Part shown: positions 43,771-57,440 of the stretch, one piece after another
Position numbering within the stretch: position 1 is the stretch's first letter
How the letters are laid out: every line of letters begins with the position of its first letter
Made by a program: the position numbers and the translations under genes
The notes under the pieces: model-generated
Told to the model about the DNA's origin: nothing
The model's input: only the letters and a program-made list of their open reading frames with translations
The model's database searches: none
Assembly: GCF_041296385.1 (NCBI RefSeq)
Contig: NW_027184085.1
Location: forward strand, 1,308,501 to 1,372,500
Direction: 5' to 3'
Length of the DNA stretch: 64,000 nucleotides
Source: Aphelocoma coerulescens
Lineage: Eukaryota > Chordata > Aves > Passeriformes > Corvidae

Positions 43771-44218
43771 GAGAAAGAAAAATCAGACAACGCTCATTAG
43801 TTCACAGAAAGAACAGAAAACAAAGGAGAACTTGCTGACACTCACGGGGGCTTTAGGCAGTGTGGGAAAGCCACCCATCTGTCCCTGAGCAGGCAGCTGG
43901 CCCTGGTCAGTCAGCCGTGGAGGGGCTGCGAGTGGCCAAGCAGAGCCCAGACGTGGGGACAGGCCTCGTTTCCCAGAGGGACCCAGCACGTGAAACTGCT
44001 CTGGGCTGGGCTGTCTGCAGCCAGACAGCGACCAGACAGTGCCTGAACAAACACGGCCGGGTCTGCCTGCCCAGGGCCAGCAGTGCCGCCCCACGGCCTC
44101 CCACCGTCCCCTGGCACGGCACCGCGCTGGCAGAGCACAGCTCCGTCCTGGGGGCACCCACCCGTGCCATGCACCCACCACAGCTGGGTGGCCAGCAGCC
44201 TGCTGCACCTGTAGCCCC

Positions 44219-44735
44219 AGTCCCACTGCCTGGTCAGCCCCTGTCCTGCTTCCTGGTCAGCCCCAGTCCCTCTCTCTGGTCAGCCCCAGTCCCAGGTCAG
44301 CCCCACTCCCTCTTCCTGGTCAGCCCCAGTCCCTCTCTCTGGTCAGCCCCAGTCCCAGGTCAGCCCCAGTCCCACTGCCTGGTCAGCCCCAGTCCCAGGT
44401 CAGCCCCAGTCCCAGGTCAGCCCCAGTCCCTCTCCCTGGTCAGCCCCAGTCCCTCTCCCTGGTCAGCCCCAGTCCCTCTCTCTGGTCAGCCCCAGTCCCT
44501 CTCCCTGGTCAGCCCCAGTCCCTCTCTCTGGTCAGCCCCACTCCTGCTCCCTGGTCAGCCCCAATCCCACTCCTTGGTCAGCCCCAGTCCAGGTCAGCCC
44601 CAGTCCCTCTCCCAGGTCAGCCCCACTCCCTCTCCCTGGTCAGCCCCAGTCCCTGGTCAGCCCCAGTCCCAGGTCAGCCCCAGTCCCTCTCCCTGGTCAG
44701 CCCCACTCCCTCTCTCTGGTCAGCCCCAGTGTGGC
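44219..44735 (+). repeat. Minisatellite, alternating 17-bp and 23-bp units
   Basis: More than twenty units built on GGTCAGCCCCAGTCCC followed by A (17 bp) or CTCTCTCT/CTCCCT (about 23 bp). Open frames across it are repeat artefacts, because the mixed unit length does not preserve one frame. Confidence 0.95.
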
Positions 44736-45969
44736 CAGCTGTGGTTTCCATCCCACACGGGCTTTTGCTGACTGACACCACACTGATTTAAAACCAGCAG
44801 AATTATCTCTGTTAACAAAATAAAGCAGTTCCTGGAAGGGATGACTCAGAAGCCTCTCCCCTCACCATAAATCAGAGCAGAAACACGATACCTCACCGGG
44901 GCAAATCACTTTGCCCTTTTGGTTTGGCACCTACAGCCTTTTCCTCCAGAAAAAAAGAGATCAGAAATCAGCACTTTGTCAGAGTTGAGCCCTTCCTCCC
45001 CGGGACGCCACGGGTCAGGGCTTTGCCTGTGTTATCACTGGAGGGGCTGGGCAAAGATAAGCAGAAGCAGGATGGTTATTAAAAAAATAATTTTGCAAAA
45101 ATTACAGAAACAGCCCTAGAGGTTTTCTATCGTCTTTGAGAAGCCTGCACCAGGAATTTGCCCCAAAGGACGTATGTGCAGCATGTGCCAGCAGGCAGAG
45201 AGATGGCAGAGCAGCTCCTCCAACCCTCCACGGGCCCCAGAGATAGGGATCTCTCCGAGAGACAGCCTGATGTCCTCTCACAACACTGCCCTGGATCTCA
45301 CAAAGTGCTTGCACAGAGCCGGGCCGTGGCCTCCCCTTTAATCCTCCTGCTCACTGACAAATCTCATCCCGTTTATTCTGGGGCCGGGGCCGGACCGCTC
45401 GCAGATCTGCATGCTCAGCTTGGGCAAACAACGAGGACAGGCTTTGTGGAGAGGGAAAAAACCTGCACTTGTCTGCACAAACCATTTGGCAAAAGGTTTC
45501 CACCCTCACTCCTCATGCTGCAGCCCCACAGCAATGGCCCCAAGCTGGCACAGCAGGAGAGACCCTCCCAATGCGATGGAAAGGGGCAAAGCCATGTGGG
45601 GAGGAGACCTGGACTGTGCCTCCACCAGAAGCACTCCCGGTGCCCCTCTGCTCTCCCAGGCAGCAGCCCCGGGGCTTGGGGAGTTGCAGCTCCAGCCCCG
45701 TGTTCATGCCTCTGCCGCCTGGAGAGTGGCCGGAGATGAGACACCCATCTGCAGACAGCCCTCTGGTCAGCTGTGGCCAAAGGGATACTCCACTGGGGCC
45801 ACAGGGCTGCCAGGCCAGCGCTGGACAGCCCAGCCATGGAAAGGGAGCTGGGCATCCTGGGATGGCCAGCTGGACCTGAGTGAGCAGTGCCCCGGAGCCA
45901 GGAGGGACATCCCTGTCCTGGGGGCACCAGGGACACCATCGAGGGAGGGGACTGTCCTGCACCGGGGCT

Positions 45970-46445
45970 GCCACAATGCAAGAAAGACATAAAGCTCAGA
46001 GAGTCCAAAGGAGGGACATGGGGATGGGGAAGGGTCTGGAGGGGCCACATGAGGAGCAGCTGAGGGCACCTGGTCCATTCAGGTCGAGGAGACTGAGGAG
46101 AGTCCTTGCTGCAGTTACAGCTTCCTTGTGAGGGCAGCAGCAGGGGCAGCTCTGATCTCTGCTCTTTGTGACAGGGACAGGACCCAGGCAATGGCTGGAG
46201 CTGTGTCAGGAGGTTTAGGCTGGAGATGAGGGAAAAGTTCTTCCCCCAGAGGGTGCTGGGCACTGCCCAGGCTCCCCAGGGAATGGGCACGGCCCCGAGG
46301 CTGCCAGAGCTCCAGGAGCATTTGGACAGCGCTGCCAGGGATACACAGGGTGGGGTTGTTGGGGGGTCTGTGCAGGGCCAGGGGCTGGGCTGGATGATCC
46401 TGGTGGGTCCCTTCCAGCTGAGGAGATTCTGTGATTTGATGATGA
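45970..46445 (+). mobile_element. CR1 LINE tail
   Basis: Sense CR1 sequence: ATGCAAGAAAGACATAAAGC, AGAGTCCAAAGGAGGGACAT, GTTTAGGCTGGAGATGAGGG, AAGTTCTTCCCCCAGAGGGT, and a terminal GATGATCCTGGTGGGTCCCT before GATTCTGTGATTTGATG. It is a different subfamily from the copy at 39790. Confidence 0.85.
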
Positions 46446-46465
46446 TGGGGCAAGGCCACTGAGCA

Positions 46466-46512
46466 GAGCCAGGACTGAGCACAGCCAGAACTGAGCACAG
46501 CCAGAACTGAGC
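46466..46512 (+). repeat. Short tandem repeat, unit about 17 bp
   Basis: Three units of ACTGAGCACAGCCAG(A/G), next to the 3' end of a CR1. Confidence 0.75.
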
Positions 46513-49284
46513 CCATGGAGCCCCGTAACCCACCCTACCCAGCCAAGGCTGCCCAGGCCCTGGCGGGAATCAGCAGGACCTCCAGCAGCCTGCCCAGATG
46601 CAGCAGGGCACAGTGACCACTGCGGTATTTGGCCGCTGTCCAGCCAGTCCTCGATCCAAGCACACGGCAGCTCAGGAGGAAACCTCTCCTGGGCAATTCC
46701 CCTCTCTCAGGGTGGGCTGGAGCTGCCTTTGGCCCACACTGCTCTGCTGCTCCTCGCCCACAGCCAGCCTTCCGTGGTGCCTGACCCACACATCCAATCT
46801 GCCTGGGGAAGCAAGGCAGGTCCTCCCATTGCTGGGAGGGATCACTCAGCATCCCAAAACCCGCCTTTTCCTTGGGCTGACTCCCTGGAGAGCGGGGCCA
46901 TCCCACGCCTGCAAACGACACAGGAATCCCACACTACACACGGCAAAGCTCCCCCTCATCTACTCTGGGAAAAAGACCCAAATCTCTGCTGCTTTAATGC
47001 TTCCCAGTAATTTTGGGAGATCCTGTTGCACAGCCACGGGATGCCAGCAGCCAGCAAAGCTGAGAGGCAGCGGCAAAAACGCGCTGGCATCGCCACAAAC
47101 AATGCAGGACATTTTCCAGGGAATTAAAACAAAAATATTGTAAGTCCTGCTCCTAAAATAGACCGGCCAAACCCAAAATGCACTCCCAGTGACTCTCAGC
47201 CACCCACATAACAGACAGGGAATAAAAGGCTTTGCTGGACCACTGCTAAAGCTTGCTGTCAGTATAATCACCTACCACTATAATGAGATTACATGGATTA
47301 GCTGTATTTTAAGGAAACATCAATGAGCTGGACAGCCTTTCCAGGCAGGTTTTCAGAGCTGCACAGACCAATACCGCAAGAACCAGGAGACTATTTTTAG
47401 AAAGCTTTTCTCCAAATAACCCGGGTGGAGGGAGATCACAGGGCAGCAGAGGTGTGCTGATGCGGGCAGCAGCTGAATGAATGAACGCTGCTCTCTGAGA
47501 GGGAGACAGACCCATCCCCGCCTTCCCTTGGCTGAGCTGCACAAGAAATTAACTGAACCGGACCCAAGCCTGCATTCCTGCCATGCCGTGCTGAGAAATG
47601 GACTCAGGGGTTGGAGGGGAGCAGGAACACAGGACACACTGTGCTGAGCGAGGAACACCGAGGCCAGCCTGACCCAGGATGAATGTGCTGGGATTGCTGC
47701 CTGGTGCCCTTGGGACACCTGCACTCCCACGGAGCTGACAAGCCCCAAGCCCTCTCAGGCTGCACACAGGGCAGCTCCCAGGAAAATTCCCCAAAAATGA
47801 ATCAGGAATTAAGACTTCCTGGCCACCACGGCATCCATCACCACGTGGGACCTCAGCGCTGTCCCACGCAGGGTGCGGCATGCCCGCGTCCACGCAGCCT
47901 GCCCAGCACCTGGAGGAACAGGTCTGCTCTGCAGGCATCACATTCTCACCCAGGAAATCCCACACTCACCTACCCACCCTCATCTTCTCCCAGCAGTCCT
48001 CAGGATTTAGGAGGAACTCTCAGGCAATCTGGTTTTTTGTTGCTTTTTGTCCTTGGAGCTTACTCCTACAAAACACCCATCAGCCATGCGAAACAAACTG
48101 TGCATTTCATTTTCCAAAGTCCTTTACTCTTCCTTTCCAGCATGGATCCAACCTGGAAGCCTTGGGGAACTGCAGCCTGGATACTCTGCTCCCCACGCTC
48201 CACCCAGCTGTAACCCTGCACCTTCTCCCTCTCCTCGTGACTCAGCCAGGGCCTGTGAGTAAAACCCAATTAGGGATTAAACATCAGAGCAGCTCAGCAA
48301 AAGGATGGCCCCTACCCCAGGCAGCTCACAGCCTGGGATCTTTAGCTCCCACCATGGTGAAGCGACAAAAATAACCCATTAAAAAGCCACTTTAATTGCC
48401 TTGCCAGTGGTTTGCACAAACTCCAGCTAACGCTGGAGGTAAAAATGAGTTAAAAGCCTTAAATAGAAAATTCTCTTTCATTACTCCCACTTTTACCCTT
48501 AAATTTTAATGGGGTTGTGGTGAGGGAGGAAGCACACCCAGCCAGGCCTCCAGCTCCTCTGCAGCACAGACCAGGCTCGGTTCTGCTGGGTTTGCTCCAC
48601 CACGGGCTCCTGTGCAGGCTGCCCTGGGACACGGCACCAGGCTGCTGCCAGGCACAGCTCAGGGAGCCCCAGAGTTCGCATTCCTCATGCCAAGAGAGCC
48701 TCAACCACGACAACAAAATTTACAGGGTGAACCCTGCACCAGAGCCCCGCAGAGCCTCGGGAAGTTCTGCTGTGTCCCACATGTGGTTGTGCTCCTCAGT
48801 CGCTGCCCAGAGCAGAATCCCAGAGGATCAGGGGCTAATGTGCATGTCCCAAACACCAATAGCTGGATGGTGTGGAGCCAACCAAGGATTTTTGGGAATA
48901 ACAGCCAAGGATTGTTGGTAAAAACACACATGAGAAAGACCACGATGTGGCTGGAGAAGGGGCCTTATGGAGGAAGGGCAGCTTTTCTGGGACAAACCCC
49001 CTGGTTGTGGCTCCTGCAGAAAAGCACAGCCCGGCTCAGCGCAGGCGCCGGGGTGAGGCTGAGAAGGGCCAGGGACCGTAGGGGCGAACAAGACCATCCA
49101 AGACCCCAAAGCCTCCAACCCATTTCCAGAAAGGTCTGAAAGAACTGACTGTGAATGAGAACTGATTTGCACAAAAAGTGAGAAATGTCTCTCCAGGGAG
49201 GGGAAGCCTCAAAGGTGCCCCAAAAAGCCCAAGGCCCCAGGACATCCCATCAGCTGGATCAACACTGGAGCCAGGGCTGGTGAT

Positions 49285-49365
49285 CTCTTTTTCTTCTTCT
49301 CTCTCCCTCTCTTTTCAATTCATCTCTTTCTTTCTCTCTTCCTTTTCATCTTACCCTTTTATCCA
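49285..49365 (+). repeat. Polypyrimidine tract
   Basis: About 80 bp almost entirely C and T (TTCTTCTTCTCTCTCCCTCT and similar), with one AATTCA break. Confidence 0.85.
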
Positions 49366-52115
49366 AACTCCACTGCCCTGTGCTTATGCTGGGAGATCAA
49401 GGACTGACAGACCAATTTCTGTGCCAAGTGTGTAATCTACTAAAAAACTTGTGAGCTTTTGTTGTTCCTTCCAACATGTGAATCCTGGGTGCTCCTTCCT
49501 CCCCAGGGGTGGGACAGCACACCCAACACGTCGTGTCCGAGCCGATCACGGCTCAGGAGGAGAAACGTCCCACCACCACACTTTTGGTGAAGAAAAAGAC
49601 ACGAGCAGGAGGTGAGTAGAGGTCTGAGAGCCCAAAGGGCACCTCACAGGATCACAGTCCAGCACTGCCCGATGCACAAGGACCACCTGAACCCAGCATG
49701 TCCCCGCTCCCCATCCAGAGCTGGGGGCCCAGAAGGGAGGAGGGAGCGGGGCAGCAGCTCCAGAGCACAACTGGGAGCTTGCTGGTGGTTTGGGCTGGTC
49801 TGCTCTGTTTCCAAACGTGATGGGTAAATGCAGGGCTAGAGCACAGCCTCGCTGAGGAGAGCAATGCAGTCAGGGTCCTCTGCACCAGCTCGGGCTTGAG
49901 ACCCGCCGTGACCAGCATTTATTTAGCTAAATGTTGCTCTGAAACATCCCTTCTGCTCTGCCCACGACTGTGAAAGAGCCATCAGGATGGAGCAGTTTCA
50001 CAGCCTTAATCCCTTCCTTCACTTTTGGCTCCAGTGGGCAGCAGGATGACCATTTTGCAGAAGGAATCACGCCAAGTAAACCTGGCTGAGGGGTTTGGTT
50101 TGTAAGTCCCAGAGACTCGCTTTCTTCCCCTCCCCTTTCAATCTCTGTTGCTCACAAAATTCTCATGTTTCCAAAGCATTTTGCAGCTCTTAGAGTACTT
50201 TGCTGGGATAAAGAAAAGCTGACACACATATTACAGCAGCAAAGATTATTTCTGCTGTCTGAGTAGTAGCAGGCACGTGAGATTTATCCAGATAAAGGAG
50301 GTCAGAGTCGGAAATGAGCTTAGATTCCAGGCTGTGAGTCCAAATCACCGGGAGATTTGGCGTCTCCACGGGGGACAGGCACTCTGCACCCCAGCAGGGA
50401 GCGTCCTGTGTCAGCATCACTCCACGCCCTCCCCGGGTCTGCAGGGCTGCCTGCCCTCCTCAGCCCCACAGTGAAGGGAGATGGGTGAGAAAAGCACAGG
50501 CACCGACCCAGGCCCCTCCACAGGGGGCAAAGAGCTTTCCAAACCTTGCCATGGCATTCTTCTCCCTGTCTGCTAATGCTGTTCAGCCACGGCATTAATC
50601 CCGTGGCTGCTCCTGGGGTCGGCTGGAACACACAGAATTTTCACGTTCTGAAAAGATCTTGCGAGTATTAGAACCGGGATTTCCTCCCAGCTACTTCTCC
50701 TTTTCCACGCTACGCCCCGCGTTTGAAGCAGACAGCAATTAGCTTCCCAGCTCAGAGATACGAGATTTTCTTTTAACCTCAGACCCATCTTTAACAGAGG
50801 AGACTGGGGCACTCCTAATGACTCAAAGAGACGAAGGCTCTAAAAGCCTTTCCCGAAAGCAGATTTGGCTCCGCGCTCTCCAAACACACGAGATAAGGAG
50901 GCTCTTCTTCGAGTGCTGCGACCAAACTCCAGCCCTGCCTGTGCCTGCAGCCCTCACCGCGCTCAGGGAGCTCCCTGCAGCACTCTCACTCTGCTGATAT
51001 GCTCGGTATTTACCAAACCATGCCGTGTCCCCCCGGAGCAGGGCAGGGGTGCAGCGGTGCCCGTGGAGCCGCAGGGACACACGGATGGAGCAGGCACCCG
51101 TCCCGCCCCACATCCAGAGAGGATTTTGGGAGCGGGTGCGGCCACCTCGTCACCCTCCGCAGTTTTCTGTCCTTTCAAATATGCAGGACAAGCCCCTGCC
51201 TAACAACAAGGGCAGCTGAGGCTCGGAATGAGAGACAAGGCAAGTCAGTCACATCGAACAGCGACATTTTCTGGCAAATACAGAGCCCACCGAGATGCGC
51301 TTTGCCACTGCCCCACCCCTCATCCAAGCAGAAAGGACAGGACTCAGAGGTGGCACCGTGCACATCTTGATCCCTTCACAGCCACCACTTCAGGCTCCAA
51401 CTTCGTCTTCCTGAAGGAGTCTCATCAAATTTCACATTTCCTTGACTCTTCTACCACAGAGCCCCAAAACTGACGTCAGGTGTAGAGCACGCGTGGGGGG
51501 AAAAAAGAGAAACTTCAATTTTGCACTAAGATGTGGCCCCTGAAGTTTAGAAAACGGTGGCGCAGGCGTGAGGGAGAGAGGAACCCATCCCAGCTCCTGT
51601 GCTAGCACAGCTGGACGCACATCTGGCCCCAGCGCTGCAGCATCCCTTTCCACCCAGAAGGAACTCCGGGAGCTACAAGGTCCCTCTCCATCCCACCGGC
51701 ATTTCTGCCTCACAAGACTTCCTTTTCTGGCTCCCCAGAAACAGCTCCCTGGCCACCACTCCTTGCTCCCAGCCTTCCCGAGCAAGAGGATGGGCCTTGC
51801 CTGCTCACTGCCTTACTGAAAACACATCATTATTTCTCATTTATGGCATTTCTGCACCTGTGGCCACACTCAGCCTGGGAGATTACGTGGAAGGGAACTA
51901 AGCCTGGCCTGCTCATTTCAAGCTCTGGATAAAGCCTTTCTCAAGTCAATACAACCTCGCATTAAAAAAATAAAAACAAACAAAAAGCTGTGGAGAAAGC
52001 AGAATTCCCAGAGAGCAGAAGAACTGCAGTTCTTAAAATAAATTATCTGAAATACTCTCCTGAGTACAGGTGCCCAAGTACAGGTCAGATCTCCTGTAAG
52101 AGAGATGCAAACCAG

Positions 52116-52545
52116 TGACAGAATCCCAGAATGGTTTGAGTTGGAAGGGACCTCAGAGCCCATCCAGTGCCACTCCCTGCCCTGGGCAGGGACACCTCCC
52201 ACTATCCCAGGCTGCTCCAAGCCCTGTCCAGCCTGGCCTTGGACACTGCCAGGGATCCAGGGGCAGCCACAGCTGCTCTGGGCACCCTGTGCCAGGGCCT
52301 CCCCACCCTCACAGACAGCAATTCCTTCCCAATATCCCATCCATCCCTGCCCTCTGGCACTGGGAAGCCATTCCCTGTGTCCTGTCCCTCCATGCCTTGT
52401 CCCCAGTCCCTCTGCAGCTCTCCTGGAGCCCCTTTAGGCCCTGCCAGGGGCTCTGAGCTCTCCCTGGAGCCTTCTCTTGTGCAGCTGAACACCCCCAGCT
52501 GTCCCAGGCTGGCTTTGATCATTTCTGTGGCTCTCCTCTGACAGA
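52116..52545 (-). mobile_element. CR1 LINE tail, inverted twin of 39790-40345
   Basis: Antisense CR1 from AATCCCAGAATGGTTTGAGT through AATTCCTTCCCAATATCCCA and AGCTGAACACCCCCAGCTGT. Long stretches match the reverse complement of 39800-40345 almost base for base. Confidence 0.9.
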
Positions 52546-53464
52546 GGACTCACTCCTGTTCAGTGAAGGAGCTCCAGCACACCCGTGCTCTGACGCAGCT
52601 CTGTGGCGCCTGGGGCCCAGCTCAGGTCCACAACCCCAGCTCTGACTCACCCCCTCCCCGTGGGTGCAGCCCCTTCCTCACTGCCCATCCCAGCACCACT
52701 CCTTGGATGCAGGGTGGGACCCACAGCCACGCCAACCCTCCTGGACACCTGTGGGGTGCGGGGAGAGGAGCCCAGCTCTGAGCCCGGCCCCAACTTCACA
52801 CTTTAGTACTGATAGAAACGGAAAGGTAACTTCTTCTTTTTTCCCCTCGTCCCACTCTCCTTGATCTCATTTTAATTGGAGCCGGTCCCAGCTGGATCAG
52901 ATCCCGAGCAGCCCAGCACCTACCCTCTGTCCTTGAAGTCATTCTAAGCTGGGACCTATTTCCACATTCGCATTTCCAGCCCTGCCCCCTCGCAGCCGGC
53001 AAAGGGTTTAATTTACCTGTACCCAAAGGCGCTCTGCGATGGTTCGGAACTCTCCGTGTGCCACAGGACGGGGCAGGGGGAGTTACTGGAGCACAGAGCC
53101 CCGTGAGGGGCACCGGCGGCACGGTGGTGGAGGCACGGGGGAATTTCCAGCCTGGCTGCGAACCTGGCCCTGCCTCTCTCCTCCTCACGCCCCCAGAGCT
53201 GGTGGAGCGCACGGCTCGGGGCTGGGAACACCCCCAGCTCCTTCAGAGGGATCACAGACACCGGAGTGAGAGGTGGGCAAGGGGAACAGCTGCCCAAAGG
53301 CTCATGGCCCCGCAGCTCAATGCTGCATTCCCTGAGCCCCATCTCATTCACATGCAGGAACCAGCCTCGCTCAGGGGCTGGAGATGACCCCCAGAGCTTC
53401 CTTTGGGAAGGGACTTCAGGAGAAGGGCTTAGGAAGCCTCCAGGTGGAATCAGCCTGCACTCCA

Positions 53465-53600
53465 GACGATGAAATTTGATTGGCCTTTTATCTTAGTTTA
53501 CATAGCTAATTGTTGCAGGTGTATCAGTTACCGTGAAATTCATCCTGTTGTAAAATCAGGTGCAGCCAAGAATTAAATTGCGCAAATAATCCGAGCAGCT
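53465..53600. promoter_or_regulatory. Candidate conserved noncoding element
   Basis: Non-repetitive AT-rich stretch with TTTGATTGGCC, a GATA-type TTATCTTA, a homeodomain-type CTAATTG and an E-box CAGGTG in close order. Conservation is guessed from composition only. Confidence 0.2.
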
Positions 53601-56600
53601 GGGACAGATGGACTCCGACAGGGCTCAGCCCAGGGGATTGTTTGCTGTTCCCCGAATTCGGTGGGGCCGTAACGCGACGCTGAGACACGGCCAAGCCACT
53701 TTCCTGGGAGACCACAGGGCCTCGAAGTCTCTGATCACTGGGCCAGGAGCGGAGCCAGGGCTCGGGGCAGCAGAAGGTGAATGATTATCGGCGGCAGCTC
53801 ACGGCAGGTGAGGCGCGGCCGCTCTGGGTGCAGGGCTCAGGACACAGGGGCAGGGTGCAGGTCCCGAGAGGGGACAGCTCTGCCCCAAGGAGCGCAGGGA
53901 GCCGCGGTGGGCACACACCCAGCGCTCCGAGAGCTCCCTGCCCAGCTCCCGGCTCCTTCCGTGCCTGCCAGGAACGCCCCGAGGAGCAGGGAAGAGCCGG
54001 CGGCTCCGGGCTGCGGCAGCGGCGTGGGCTGGCCGGCTTCCTACAGAGATGAATGTTGTGTATAATATAGAAACCGAGCTGCCTGTTCCAAGCACAACCA
54101 CACCGGCTGCTTTTTAAAGACAGGCTCAGCTCGGGTGGAAAGCGCTGCAGAACAAGCGGCGTTAATTCCCCCACCGCCCCCAAGCCAGAGAAAGCTTTCA
54201 GCAGGGAGATTTAGGAGCTCTTCCTGCTCCTGATCCAGCCCCAGGGACAGGGCGCAATGGCAAGGTCACCCTGGCACCTTTCTGCTGGGCTGAAATCGGC
54301 TCCTGTAAATCCTCACATGCAATCCTGCCTAGAAAGCCCTGGAAGCAGATCACTGTTTAATCTCAGCCTGGCACTGGGCAGGGGGAGCCAAGCCTGGGCT
54401 GCACCAGCTGGCACCACGCTTGCCTGGGAAGCACCTGGGGAGGTCCGAGGGGTGCTGGGGTCACTTGGGAGAGCAGCAGGAGGACATCGAGGCACACGAG
54501 TTCTGAGTGCCAAAATAACTCAGCCACGTGGAGTATGTGATTTCCTTCAGCAGCGGTGTGAGAGACACTCGAGCACCATAAGCACCGAGTTCCACTCTTC
54601 TGAGCGCACAAGGACATCTTGCCACCACCCATCACATCCACGCACCCAGGGGGGCAGACAAAAATGCCACAATGCAAACAACTCCCAGATAACCCATACC
54701 AGACCCAGGGAGCACACAAATCCTTGGGATGAGAAGCCGCTGCTGGCACAAGGAGCAGGCCACGTTGCAGCGTTAATTGTCCATGGAGTGGGGACAGGTC
54801 TGCACGACAAGGACGAGGCCAGAATGAACTGCCGTGTCTAACGCAAGTCTTCTTCTATTACAGCTTCTTTCTGTGTCTCTGCTACTCACAGGAACGGTGA
54901 GCCCAAAATAACGGCAGCAGCGTATGACTTTAAAAGGGCAAATTTTAAAAAGCCCAGAGCAGTCACTGGCATCAGTGAAAGCAAGGAACTCGCTTAAAGC
55001 TTCTGCCAAAGACCCCAAAAGTCACAAACCCAGAAAAGCAGCAGGATTTAAATCACGAAAAAGCCATTCTGGCAAAAATGAGATGTGGAAAAAGCATGGA
55101 AACGTGATCTTTCTGAGCACAGGAAAGGAGAGAGAAATGGCACCGAAAAAGAAATGTCCACAGTCAGTGACTGATGGGGACCTCTGAAGGAATCCATTAA
55201 ATCTGTACAGCCAACAGAACTAATTGAAAAATAAGGCACTTTTTAAGCATGCTAGGAATAGAGAATTAGCTGCCAGACTGACTATTAGGTACCATCAGTA
55301 ACACTGGAAGCAAGTGCTGTGCTGAGGTGGGATGAAACAGTCGCCAAAGGGGATGAGAGAAACCCACAGATCAACCATGTGCACCCCACTGTGCCAAAGC
55401 AGGGACTTTCCCACCAGCCTCCTGTGCAACCTGCCTCAAAACCCCTTAATGAACCCCTTAAAGCCCCTTAATGACAGAAACTTCAGCATTGCCAGACATC
55501 TGCCAAAATAAAGCATTTCCAGACCAACGGTAGAACTCGGAAACTTTGTGTAGTCACAGTATTTAGGTAAAAGGCAGGAGCAGCAGGCAACCTGGGGTCA
55601 GCTCCAGCTAGAACAGCAGGACAGAAATTTCAGGTAAATACACGAACCGGAGACTAAAAATACAATTCCAATCAGCCAGCTGAGTTTCCTGGAATTAGAC
55701 CTATTTAGGAGACTTATTATCTATCTGAAGACATTATTGTTGCCTCGACACAGTGTTTGCCCACATTTCTCCAGAGCACATAATATTCTGAGGATGACTC
55801 TCACAGCAGGTGCGACCGACTCCGCACACATTCGGTGTGTGCCGAGCCAGCCCCCGGCGTGGCTGCTGCCGAGCGAGGCCAGCGGGGAAACAGCACCCAG
55901 GCGCCTCCCTCGCGGATTTTTGTCACTGCCCAGTCTCATCCGTGACTCCTCCCGGGGGACCGTGTTAAATGTAAATCTGTAACACGAGAAACCGCAGTGA
56001 CTCACGGATGGTTGGTCGATGACCCCAAATCACCTCAGTGAGGCCACAGTGCAAGAGACCACGTTTTTCTGTTGCGCGGTGACACACGAGGCCAGGACAG
56101 AGATCTCTGCCAGAGCCAGAGGAGGGTTTGGGGGGAGCACGGAGCATCTCTTGCGTAAGACACCAGCGCAAAGCCAAAGTGGGAATCACATCCGTAAGGA
56201 GTCAAAAAGCGAGCTCACACCAGTGGCTGCGCCCAGATGGGCACCCGGGCGACAAGGCCACACCAGCGACATGCCGAGGGGGCCACAAAACCCCTCGGTG
56301 TGAGGGGACAGCACCCGCAGGCTCCTGAGGAGCAGGTGGAGAGGTGACCCGGCCACTGCGGGCAAGGAGCAGCGAGTGACGAGTCACCTCTGTGACAAGG
56401 ACACAACAACATCCCCCCCCGCAAGTCAAAACGAGGTAAGTTCAACCTTGAAATGCGATAGCATCTCTCCAGAGTGAGAGCAATTAAATGTTGGCACAAG
56501 GTAGGGAGGAAGGGGGCGGGGGGACTCGCCATTGCTCAGAGCCATTAACACAAAATTAACAGGCTGTTTTTTTAACCCGGGCTTCTGTGTCTGCAAGGGG

Positions 56601-57359
56601 GATGAGCTGTAAACTGCTTCCCTGCAGTTGCATTTCTGCAACACCTCCCACCTGGGGGGGTGGAAAGTTTCAGAAGCGTATTTTGTGCTTCGGGAAGAGT
56701 CCTGAGTGGTAGGAGAACAGCAGGGTCACGCTAAAAAACAGGAAAGATCAAGGCGAAAAGTCTAAAAACCAAGGTTTGCAAGCGCCGGGTGAGATTCATC
56801 TCCCTTAAATTTAGACCTCTCTAGCTCAGACATCCAAATCCGAACCAGCACCCTGAAAGGCATTTGCTTGGCCTGCGTACGAGGCTTTGCAGAGAGGGAA
56901 ACGAACCCCACCCATGTGCAGGTGCCCGTGCCCCCCGTTTGGTGGGGGGCAGCTCAGAACAGGCGCTTTTCGACTCCAAAGCCAGGGCAGACAAAGAGCA
57001 CCCACCAAAGCAGGTCCAACTGCAAAGCTGAGGGGTAATTTCAGCCCGGAATTCCAGTTCTGGAGATTTTGCCTTGCAGCCCAGCACCAGGGGGCAGGAG
57101 CAGGGTGAGGAGCTAATCCAGCTCCTGAAGGCAGGTCGTCACGACGAGAAAAACACGGCCCTGTGCATGGAGGACTCAGCCTGGAGAACGTGAGCTTGGT
57201 CGAGATGCTCCTAGATCAATGTAATTCCTTCCAAACGCGGGTTATTTGACTGGGATTTCAGGTTTTATCAGTCCTTACTAACAGGCTGGGCTCAGCTGCA
57301 GGAGGGAAAGGACTGCAATGAACCACAGCCATTTAGGTAGCTTTTAGATAACCCGTTTA

Positions 57360-57440
57360 GATAGCTGCCAGACTGGAAAAGCCCTCCAAGATCACCAACC
57401 ATTAACCCTGCACTGACAAACCCACCTCTAACGCATAAGC
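57360..57440 (-). mobile_element. Old CR1 LINE relic
   Basis: Diverged antisense CR1 3' text: CTGGAAAAGCCCTCCAAGAT, then CCAACCATTAACCCTGCACT. Short and degraded. Confidence 0.5.

Noticed and set aside
44219..44735. CRISPR array
   Set aside because: Units are contiguous minisatellite copies without unique spacers, and the DNA is vertebrate with no cas genes.
44039..44791. Long open frames across the GGTCAGCCCCAGTCCC array
   Set aside because: Tandem-repeat artefact: two frames are open at once and the mixed 17/23-bp units do not keep one frame.
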